A stretch of DNA of 64,000 nucleotides, taken from assembly GCA_046294495.1 (NCBI GenBank), contig JBKBKV010000001.1, forward strand, positions 7,595 through 71,594. Reading direction: 5' to 3'. Below are positions 46,337 to 52,538 of this stretch, piece by piece. Position 1 is the first letter of the stretch, and each line of letters starts with the position of its first letter. A model generated the notes under the pieces. The model was not told where the DNA came from. It saw only the letters and a program-made list of their open reading frames with translations, and did not search any database. A program made the translations under genes and the position numbers. This stretch comes from HRBIN23 sp046294495. GTDB lineage: Bacteria; Chloroflexota; Dehalococcoidia; Lucifugimonadales; HRBIN23.

Positions 46337-47057
46337 AGAAGGCCCCCGGCGCTGGTTCAGGCTCTTGCACCTCCGGGACAAGCCCTTTGGCGCGGAGATA
46401 CATCATCACCGCGTAGACACGGGGGTGCATGTTCTCCGGGCATTCCCCCAGTTTGTTGTAGATGCTGTTGATGTGGCGTTCCACTGTCTTGGGGTCCAGG
46501 TAGAGGGCCTGGGCGATGCTGTCGTTGCGGTAGCCCCTGGCCATGAAACTGAGCACCTCTTGCTCTCGCGGGGAAAGGTCGCTAAGGAAACTGGCGGTGG
46601 CCTCGGGGCTGATTAGCCCCTCCATCACCATTGGGTCCACGATGATCCGCCCCTCTGCCACAGAGCACACCACCTGGGAGAGCTGCTCCACCGAGTCCAC
46701 GGTGTGCTTCAGCAGATAGGCGCACCCGGATGAGGCGGAGCGGGCGAACTCCCGCAAGGCCCTTAGCCCCTTGGCATCGTAAGAGGCAGAGAGCAGAACG
46801 ATAGCCACCCCCGGGGCGTTCTGGTGAACCGTTTCCAGTTTCTGCACAGTAACAGGCTGAAGCACTTTGGTTCCCAGCAGGAGCACATCGGGCTTAAGGG
46901 CGCTAAGGCCCGATACCAGTGCCTGGCTCCCGGTATCATCGGCCACTTTGCACAGGTCAATGCGTGGGTGTGAGGCAAAGAAGCTCTGGAAGGCGTCTCG
47001 GAAAATCTGTTGCTCTTCAGCGATATACAGGCGGACTTTGCGGCTTTTGTTCGTCAT
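46290..47057 (-). CDS. LuxR/NarL-type regulator with degenerate receiver, next to the archaellum genes
   Basis: 255 aa. Receiver-like domain (~8-125) and LuxR HTH at about 160-210 (LSPREQEVLSFMARGYRNDSIAQAL). The phosphoacceptor position in DVLLLGTKV is Gly instead of Asp, while the acidic pair (AEE) and the late Lys (AYLLKH) remain. It must therefore be controlled by something other than Asp phosphorylation, for example a ligand or protein contact. Start chosen by alignment with its paralogue at 36.7-37.5 kb. It is divergent from the archaellin operon and shares the 666-bp gap with it, so it is the natural candidate to control those genes; this is inference. Confidence 0.85.
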   Translation of the reverse strand: MTNKSRKVRLYIAEEQQIFRDAFQSFFASHPRIDLCKVADDTGSQALVSGLSALKPDVLLLGTKVLQPVTVQKLETVHQNAPGVAIVLLSASYDAKGLRALREFARSASSGCAYLLKHTVDSVEQLSQVVCSVAEGRIIVDPMVMEGLISPEATASFLSDLSPREQEVLSFMARGYRNDSIAQALYLDPKTVERHINSIYNKLGECPENMHPRVYAVMMYLRAKGLVPEVQEPEPAPGAFSKGRLPTPPERGSNH

Positions 47058-47280
47058 TGCCATCACCCGCTCGTAAGATGCTGTCCCTATAGTGGCACGC
47101 CCCCACCTTGTGGATAACGGGGAAAACTTGCTCTGCGCACAGTGCCTGCCCTCAAACCTCTTTGGGGGTTTTCCTGAGGGTTATCCCCTAGTCCAGGGGG
47201 GAGCCCCTGCCCTGGTCACGGCCCCGGGCGCGTCTTGCGGAGCCGCCGCCCCTAGCGTCGGGTGAGAGCAAGCGGGAGCA

Positions 47281-47309
47281 TTGTGGCGTCTCTTTCGTCT
47301 TACCATAAT
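47281..47309 (+). promoter_or_regulatory. Putative promoter of the archaellin operon
   Basis: TTGTGG (47281-47286), 17-nt spacer, CATAAT (47304-47309). If used, the leader of arlB would be about 400 nt. A TTGACA at 47342-47347 has no matching -10. Confidence 0.3.
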
Positions 47310-47420
47310 CCTTTTATTGTAAAGCCTCCTTTGGCGCCCTGTTGACACAAGTATAGAGACGTCTCAGAGATTGTGTTAAGAGGCGACACTGCGCCATTTG
47401 TGATTGTGTGGCGTCGCACC

Positions 47421-47435
47421 GTGGGGGCGACACCT
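47421..47435 (+). repeat. 15-bp element shared by the two archaellum operon upstream regions, copy 1
   Basis: GTGGGGGCGACACCT, followed by ACGG. The same 15 bases, followed by GCGG, occur at 56938-56952 upstream of the second archaellum operon. Confidence 0.4.
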
Positions 47436-47441
47436 ACGGGA

Positions 47442-47468
47442 AAACCCCCAAGAAGGTTATGGGGGTTT
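47442..47468 (+). promoter_or_regulatory. Hairpin in the archaellin leader
   Basis: AAACCCCC (47442-47449), 11-nt loop, GGGGGTTT (47461-47468). Stable stem without a following T-run. Confidence 0.4.
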
Positions 47469-47512
47469 GCCTCGCGCACTGCGTGGTAATCCCCTGGGTT
47501 TGGGGGTGGGGG

Positions 47513-47582
47513 TTGGCTACGCTAACTGGCGATGGCATCCCCCAGGGACGACTCCTTAGAAGGGGCAGACGAGCGTAGCCAA
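47513..47582 (+). ncRNA. Stem-closed structured element in the archaellin leader
   Basis: TTGGCTACGCT (47513-47523) and AGCGTAGCCAA (47572-47582) are perfect 11-bp complements enclosing 48 nt, which contain smaller possible stems (CCTT with AAGG, CCCC with GGGG). It lies 141 nt upstream of arlB. The closed multi-stem layout resembles a riboswitch aptamer, but it matches no class I can recall. Confidence 0.35.
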
Positions 47583-47723
47583 TAGGGAAGAAAACAACCA
47601 GGGGGACGCAGACCGAAAGGAGGTGCCGCCTTGAACGGGCCGACAAAGAGAAGGTAAAGCCGGGCGCCAGTCGCACAGCAGGAACTCGTAGCACAACAGC
47701 ACAGACACGGACAAGGAGGCAAT

Positions 47724-48782
47724 ATGCGCACCCTCATCAAGAGCATCAGGAACCTGGGCCGGGGCCAGCGGGGCATCACCGGCCTGGAGACGGCCATCAT
47801 CCTCATCGCCTTCGTGGTTGTGGCGTCGGTCTTTGCCTACACCGTCCTCTCCGCTGGCATCTTCTCCTCTGAGAAGGGCAAGGAGGCGGTGCACTCAGGC
47901 CTCAAGCAGGCCCGCGGCTCAATGGAGATTCTCGGGAGCGTGAAGGCCACCGGCGTCTTAGCCGACACCATAGACAACGCGGATGCCGCCTGGACAGCCG
48001 CCACCAATGTAACAGTAACCACCGATACCACCGATAAGAAAGAGGGCACCGCCAGCGTGGAGATCACCATCGCGGCGGCCTTTGCTACAGGGACGATCGC
48101 CTATAAGAACCTGGGGAGCGCGGTGGATATCAGCGACCACTACTCCGTCCGCCTCTGGATCAAGTCCAGCACCACTACCGCAGCCAATGTTTACCGTCTG
48201 TTGCTGGACGACACGGCCGGGTGTGGAAGCCCTCTGGAGACTTTGAGTATCAGCGAGGCGCTGACTGCCAACACCTGGACGCAGGTGCAGCTGGATCTGT
48301 CTGACCCTTCGGCATTGACAGCGGTGGCCTGTGTTGGCCTGGATGCCCTCTCTGACCCTGGCACCCCCACCCTTAACATTGACCTGGTGGAGGCGCCGGG
48401 CGAGGTTACCCAGGTGCACTTTGTGGTTACCAACGCCCTAGGCGGGGAGCCTATTGACCTGACCACCACTACCGACACGGACAGCGACGGCCTTCTCTCG
48501 GACGAGTCCAGCCCCAGCCATGTGGTTACTATCTCCTACACCGACAAATACCAGCGGGTCAGCGACCTGGCCTGGACAAAGACAGCCCAGGGCAAGAACG
48601 ATAGCGACAACCTGCTGGAGTCTGGGGAGAAGTTCCTCATCACCGTGGACCTAAAGGCCCTGAACCCCATGCCGGTGTCGGAACGCACCTTTACCATTTC
48701 GGTGAAGGCTGCCACGGGCGCCACCTTGGTCATTGAAAGGACACTCCCTGCCTACATTGATACCGCCATGGACCTGAACTAG
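47724..48782 (+). CDS. arlB: Archaellin with an inserted beta-sandwich-like domain
   Basis: 352 aa filament protein of an archaellum. The class III signal is GQRG|ITGLETA: predicted cleavage after G17, leaving the archaellin hydrophobic helix (TAIILIAFVVVASVFAYTVL, 23-42) and the conserved IFSSEKGKEAVHSGLKQARG. Residues 1-74 and 225-352 match the second archaellin; residues ~75-224 are an extra domain (SVRLWIKSS, ANTWTQVQLDLSD, LNIDLVEA) with the look of a jelly-roll carbohydrate-binding module and two Cys (C167, C203). Archaeal and Chloroflexota archaellins share this N-terminus. ATG follows AAGGAGG. First gene of the plus-strand operon. Confidence 0.93.
   Translation: MRTLIKSIRNLGRGQRGITGLETAIILIAFVVVASVFAYTVLSAGIFSSEKGKEAVHSGLKQARGSMEILGSVKATGVLADTIDNADAAWTAATNVTVTTDTTDKKEGTASVEITIAAAFATGTIAYKNLGSAVDISDHYSVRLWIKSSTTTAANVYRLLLDDTAGCGSPLETLSISEALTANTWTQVQLDLSDPSALTAVACVGLDALSDPGTPTLNIDLVEAPGEVTQVHFVVTNALGGEPIDLTTTTDTDSDGLLSDESSPSHVVTISYTDKYQRVSDLAWTKTAQGKNDSDNLLESGEKFLITVDLKALNPMPVSERTFTISVKAATGATLVIERTLPAYIDTAMDLN
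47773..47929 (+). repeat. 157-bp near-identical repeat, copy in first archaellin
   Basis: About 95% identical (8 differences, mostly silent) to 48853-49009 in the second archaellin. Covers the signal-peptide cleavage site and the filament-core helix. Direct orientation, 1080 bp apart. Confidence 0.9.
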
Positions 48783-48812
48783 GCAAAGGCCAACGGCGGG
48801 AAAGGGGGACAC

Positions 48813-49439
48813 ATGCAGAACATCTTTAGGCGGCTCCACGCCTCGCAACGAGGCATCACCGGCTTGGAGACGGCCATCATCCTCATCGCTTTCGTGGTGG
48901 TGGCGTCGGTCTTCGCTTACACCGTCCTCTCCGCTGGCATCTTCTCCTCTGAGAAGGGCAAGGAGGCGGTGCACTCGGGCCTCAAGCAGGCCAGGGGCTC
49001 AATGGAGATGGTAGGTGGGGTCATCGCGAAGGATACAGATAGCGATGGCTATGTGGACAAACTGATCGTTACCGTCTCCAACGCCCTGGATGGCGAGCCC
49101 ATTGACCTGACTACCACCACCGACAGCGATGGGGATGGGCTGCTGTCCGACGAGTCTTCCAAGAGCCATGTGGTCGTTGTTACCTATGTGGACAAGAACC
49201 AGCGGGTGGAGGACATCGCCTGGACCAGGTCGCAGGTGGGCAAAGGGGACGGCGACGAGCTGTTGGAGCGGGGGGAGAAGTTTGAACTCACCATTGACCT
49301 CACGAACATAGAGACCGGCTCCAACCCCCTTGGGAGGGACAGCACCTTCATGATTGAGATCAAGACCCCCAGTGGGAGCACTCTTATCCTGGAGCGGACG
49401 ACACCCTCCAAAATAGATGCTGTGATGGACCTGAACTAA
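48813..49439 (+). CDS. arlB: Archaellin (short form)
   Basis: 208 aa, the size of classical archaellins. Signal SQRG|ITGLETA with predicted cleavage after G14, then the same core helix and IFSSEKGKEAVHSGLKQARG as the first copy. The outer domain has repeated Asp-rich stretches (DTDSDGYVD, DSDGDGLLSD, GKGDGDELL) that may bind calcium, and ends ERTTPSKIDAVMDLN, matching the end of the first copy. It starts 30 bp after the first archaellin with AAGGGGG before the ATG. The filament may use this as major subunit and the long form as a minor or alternative one. Confidence 0.95.
   Translation: MQNIFRRLHASQRGITGLETAIILIAFVVVASVFAYTVLSAGIFSSEKGKEAVHSGLKQARGSMEMVGGVIAKDTDSDGYVDKLIVTVSNALDGEPIDLTTTTDSDGDGLLSDESSKSHVVVVTYVDKNQRVEDIAWTRSQVGKGDGDELLERGEKFELTIDLTNIETGSNPLGRDSTFMIEIKTPSGSTLILERTTPSKIDAVMDLN
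48853..49009 (+). repeat. 157-bp near-identical repeat, copy in second archaellin
   Basis: Partner of 47773-47929. Recombination between the copies would delete the long archaellin's unique part and leave one hybrid archaellin gene. Confidence 0.9.
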
Positions 49440-49459
49440 CCTGTGGGAGGCCCGTTCAC

Positions 49460-49498
49460 GGGGGGCTGTCCCCGGGGGCACTGTGGGGACGGCCCCCC
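49460..49498 (+). promoter_or_regulatory. 14-bp hairpin between the archaellins and the ArlC/D/E-like gene
   Basis: GGGGGGCTGTCCCC (49460-49473), 11-nt loop, GGGGACGGCCCCCC (49485-49498); fully paired with one G-U. No T-run. Its position after the two filament genes suggests partial termination or protection of the archaellin mRNA 3' end, giving more filament protein than the following product. Confidence 0.65.
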
Positions 49499-49521
49499 GA
49501 CCACATGGCAGGAGGCCCGCT

Positions 49522-50403
49522 ATGCCCAAGAGCCTGGAAGACCTGGAAAACGAGATGCGCGTTCTCAAGAATGAGGTCCAGCAGGCCCTCCTGGACATCC
49601 GGGAGTTTCTTCTCACCTATGTGGAGAACCCCTTCGGGCCTGGAGTGCCACGGGGGCAGTCTCCGGCGGCTGGGACACTTTCATCCCTCTCCCAAGGGGC
49701 TAACGGTTTCGCTGCCGGTGAACAGCCTGAAGTGAAGCCAGCCACGGAGGCCCCTAGGGCCGACGCCCAGCCATCCAAGGCAGCCGCGGGGTCAGGCGCT
49801 GGTGGAAGCCCTCCCCCGGTAGAGGTAGGCGCACCTGCGCCAGGGGCCTCCGGAGGGCAGAGCATCTCCCTGAATGTGCAGAGCACTTCGGGCGGGCCGG
49901 GGGTGTTTCCTGGGCACCGCGACGATGGCCCAGAAGGCACAAGCGAGGAGCGGCCTCGCTCCGCTCGCCCAGGGCAGGGGGGGCGGGAAGGCCAGGCGCC
50001 ACGGCGCCAGGAGCGGGCTACTCACGGTGAGGAGAAGTGGGAGGCTCCCGGCCAGGAATGTGTGGAGCCCCCAGAGCGCGCACCCGACCTGGCAACCCTA
50101 GCCCTCCTGGCCCCTTGGGTGGAGGACGGCCTGCGCCGAGTAGGTAGGCCCGCTTTGGAGAGAGTGGTTAGCCTCTATGACGACCTGGGTGGTGTCGCGC
50201 CCGTGGTGAAGAAGGCGGTTGCGCATCTCCTGGCGCTAAGCGGCGATGGGGCAGACACCTCGCATGCCAAGCCCTCCCTGCGCCAGTGTTTGCGTCTCCT
50301 GGCGGACCTGGATGCCCTGCTCCACCGTGCCAGCAGGGACATGGCCGGCGCCGCTCTCCTGATGGCCTACCTGGGCAATGGTGGGGCCGACACCCGGGTA
50401 TAG
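49522..50403 (+). CDS. ArlC/D/E-like archaellum protein
   Basis: 293 aa. N-terminal helix SLEDLENEMRVLKNEVQQAL (4-23) suggests a coiled coil as in ArlC. A Pro/Ala/Gly/Gln-rich, probably disordered stretch covers ~45-190. The C-terminal part (LALLAPWVEDGLRRVGRPAL, then VVSLYDDLGGVAPVVKKAV) resembles the ArlD/E domain, whose archaeal versions have W-x-x-x-L...G...L..YY..IGWIS. In archaea ArlC/D/E form the cytosolic ring linking motor and chemotaxis. ATG 49522 has AGGAGG seven bases upstream. Last gene of the plus-strand operon, ahead of a terminator. Assignment is by weak similarity plus context. Confidence 0.6.
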   Translation: MPKSLEDLENEMRVLKNEVQQALLDIREFLLTYVENPFGPGVPRGQSPAAGTLSSLSQGANGFAAGEQPEVKPATEAPRADAQPSKAAAGSGAGGSPPPVEVGAPAPGASGGQSISLNVQSTSGGPGVFPGHRDDGPEGTSEERPRSARPGQGGREGQAPRRQERATHGEEKWEAPGQECVEPPERAPDLATLALLAPWVEDGLRRVGRPALERVVSLYDDLGGVAPVVKKAVAHLLALSGDGADTSHAKPSLRQCLRLLADLDALLHRASRDMAGAALLMAYLGNGGADTRV

Positions 50404-50430
50404 TCCCGGGAAGATGCACAGTCTCACTAG

Positions 50431-50461
50431 GGGCTAGGGGCAATCCCCTGGCCCTTTTGTT
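50431..50461 (+). terminator. Rho-independent terminator of the archaellin operon
   Basis: GGGCTAGGGG (50431-50440), loop CAAT, CCCCTGGCCC (50445-50454) with one G-U pair, then TTTTGTT. One-directional: the reverse strand has no T-run. Confidence 0.85.
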
Positions 50462-50501
50462 CTACCACAACCGCTTGCTCCTGGGGGCTGGCGGGCACAT
50501 C

Positions 50502-50948
50502 CTATCGCCGCACCATGGAAGCCGTCTGCCGTGCCAAGTTGGCTAGCTGCTGTATATCCACATCGTCCAGGCCAGAGGCTAACCCCTGCAACTCCGGGTC
50601 AGCAGATCCCTCCGAGGCGAAGAGGGCGCGCAGGTCATCGGAAAGCCCGTTGCCGTTTCCGGGCGTCTCCTGGGGTTTGGGGGCCGGGGAAGCCGCCTGG
50701 CCTTGAGGATTCTCTGCGCTGGCTTGCTGGGTTGGGGCTGGGGTTGCCTCGGTTTGCTGGGCGGGCTCTGGTGGCGGGGCCGTCTCCCCCAGCGAGAGGG
50801 GGGAACCAGCCCCCTGGAGCCAGGGCATGGTGGCCGCCAGCGGATTTTCACCCGGTTCTGGAGCCGGTTGCTCTGCCTGCGGTGCAGGCTGTGCTGCAGG
50901 GGTGTTCCCCTCTTTCTTATCTACTGGACGGCGAGAGAAGAGACCCAT
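50502..50948 (-). CDS. Pro/Ala/Gln-rich protein, last gene of the archaellum motor operon
   Basis: About 148 aa, unrecognised. It begins MGLFSRRPVDKKEG, has a long low-complexity linker rich in Pro, Ala, Gln and Glu (~15-105), and ends with a short helical region (LSDDLRALFASEG, then LDDVDIQQLANLARQTASMV). No membrane segment or signal peptide. ATG 50948 follows AGGAGGAGG, so translation is likely. It follows arlJ by 63 bp. The layout of a short N-terminal anchor, linker and C-terminal helix suggests an adaptor, perhaps between the motor and another cytosolic part. Confidence 0.6.
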   Translation of the reverse strand: MGLFSRRPVDKKEGNTPAAQPAPQAEQPAPEPGENPLAATMPWLQGAGSPLSLGETAPPPEPAQQTEATPAPTQQASAENPQGQAASPAPKPQETPGNGNGLSDDLRALFASEGSADPELQGLASGLDDVDIQQLANLARQTASMVRR

Positions 50949-51011
50949 TGAGCACCTCCTCCTTGTGCTGATTTCCTGGTCTTGGAATAGCCGTGGCCTG
51001 TTGCACACTCC

Positions 51012-52538
51012 CTAGAACGAAGGGATGGAGCCCATAATGGCGTTAGCCAGCATGGGCGAGGTGATGAGGTTCAAGCCCGAAGCGGCGAGGGTAATGGCGA
51101 GGTAAAAGAATATGCGGAACGGGTAGCCACCGTCGGCCAGTTGGGGTGCCAGGGCGTTCACCAGGGCCAGGGCCACCACCACTGGGCCCATAAGCAACTC
51201 CAGCAGATGCATATTGGCGAAACTCAGGCTGAAGAAAGATGTAAGGTTGATGTTGGACTGGCTGGCCATATCGGGTAAGCCGGCCTTCTGGACAAGGCCG
51301 CCGAAGGCCGACACGATGGCGATAACAAAGGTGAGCAGGAAGGTAACGGTGGCGTGGAGGGCGATGGTAAGCCACCCGAAGGTGCGGGTGGTGAGTTTAC
51401 GCTTGTCCCGTAAGAAGGTGGTCTTCATAGCCAGCAGGGAGGTGCGGGCACCTACATCCTCTGCCTCACCCCCCAGGGTAATGCCGTCCAGGAAGATGCG
51501 CACACTCCGCCGAATAAGTTCACTGCCGGTCTCTGTAACCAGCCGGTCCCAGCACAACTCGGGGGATGCCCCTGCCAGAAGGCGCAGGTGGAGGCGCCGA
51601 ATAGCCGGGGACAGGTTGGGGATGGCGCGCATGTCTATTCGCCCCAGGGCCTCGGAGACAGTGGTGCCGATGGCGGTGGCAGTGGCCCCTACTACCCGCA
51701 AGAAGACGGCCATCTCCCTATCCAGTTTGGCAACATGTGCGTCGTAACGGCTGGCCAGGATTCCAGGGGGCAGAAAAGCCAGGGCCACCATCACCAGCAC
51801 CCATCCCAGGGAGACGCCCAGGGCCCCCAGCAGGGAAGCGGCTACTATAGCCCCTGGCACCAGGGTGAAGACGGCCAGGCGGGGGACGCGCTGGCTTGGC
51901 AGGCCCTGGGGGCCAGGGATAAACCGCCTCTCGCTGGGTGAAGAGCGAAAGATAACCCATACGCCCAGCCCGCACAGTGCCACCATTAGCCCCACTAGGC
52001 CGAAGATAACCCCTACCCCTAGGTCGTAGATGATGGTGGAGATGACAGCCACAATGATAATAAGCACTGCCGACACCACCAGGGCGGCGTAGGCGTCGGT
52101 CCACTTGCGGAGGGTTTCTAGTTTGCTTTCGTACTCGTTGCTGTAGGCCTCAGCGTAGATGCGCGCCTCCCGCTCCAGGAAATCGGCTTCTGGCTCGCCG
52201 GAGGTGAGCGCTCCTGCCAAGCGCAGGAAGAGGCTCTTCACCGCTTCCCGTTTGCTCTTCTCCCCCACGATGCGGCACCCCTCCGAATATTCGTAGTTCA
52301 GATTGCGGGCCAGGTGCTCTATCTCGGAGAAGTAGACAGCGGTGGAGACAGGCAGACGGGCGGCGTGGACGAAGATCTGGCTCCGTGGGATGCCCGCCGC
52401 CGAAATGGCGGACAGGTAGGTAAGGTGGTGCAGCAGGTCAAAGCCTAGGACGCTGTCGGCCGAGGGCTCCCCCTTTTTGGTGGGGGATTTAGAAGAGGCC
52501 CTCCCGCCGAGCCTGCGCAAGGATACGGAAAAGTTCAT
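51012..52538 (-). CDS. arlJ: Archaellum membrane platform protein ArlJ
   Basis: 508 aa polytopic protein of the TadC/PilC-like T2SF superfamily, the membrane core on which ArlI assembles. A cytosolic N-terminal helical domain (~30-140, with FDLLHHLTYLSAISAAGIPRSQIF in part) precedes membrane segments near 145-200 and 225-270; a second cytosolic domain (270-395, with RRSVRIFLDGITLGGEAEDVG) is followed by segments near 400-425, 445-475 and 480-503. The 50-bp overlap with the arlI end shows tight coupling. ATG 52538 has AAAGGA upstream. ArlJ rather than a Tad or type II protein because of the arlH-arlI context and the archaellins. Confidence 0.92.
   Translation of the reverse strand: MNFSVSLRRLGGRASSKSPTKKGEPSADSVLGFDLLHHLTYLSAISAAGIPRSQIFVHAARLPVSTAVYFSEIEHLARNLNYEYSEGCRIVGEKSKREAVKSLFLRLAGALTSGEPEADFLEREARIYAEAYSNEYESKLETLRKWTDAYAALVVSAVLIIIVAVISTIIYDLGVGVIFGLVGLMVALCGLGVWVIFRSSPSERRFIPGPQGLPSQRVPRLAVFTLVPGAIVAASLLGALGVSLGWVLVMVALAFLPPGILASRYDAHVAKLDREMAVFLRVVGATATAIGTTVSEALGRIDMRAIPNLSPAIRRLHLRLLAGASPELCWDRLVTETGSELIRRSVRIFLDGITLGGEAEDVGARTSLLAMKTTFLRDKRKLTTRTFGWLTIALHATVTFLLTFVIAIVSAFGGLVQKAGLPDMASQSNINLTSFFSLSFANMHLLELLMGPVVVALALVNALAPQLADGGYPFRIFFYLAITLAASGLNLITSPMLANAIMGSIPSF

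Larger units (their letters stand above)
47058..47723. other. Long gap upstream of the archaellin operon
   Basis: 666 bp with no convincing ORF. It holds a possible DnaA-box-like TGTGGATAA (47109-47117), a putative promoter (47281-47309), a palindrome GAGACGTCTC (47355-47364), two GGCGACAC words (47383-47390 and 47425-47432), a hairpin at 47442-47468, a G-rich tract near 47496-47516 and a larger stem-closed element at 47513-47582, then the archaellin ribosome binding site. Confidence 0.6.

Noticed and set aside
47109..47117. DnaA box TGTGGATAA near the LuxR-type regulator
   Set aside because: A single 9-mer without further boxes, AT-rich unwinding element or dnaA/dnaN nearby does not support an origin.
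47496..47516. G-quadruplex in the archaellin leader
   Set aside because: Only three runs of three or more G are followed by a GG, so a stable four-tract quadruplex is not clearly supported.
47513..47582. Cyclic-di-GMP or molybdenum cofactor riboswitch in the archaellin leader
   Set aside because: The closed stem is real, but the conserved core sequences of these classes are not visible, so no class was assigned.
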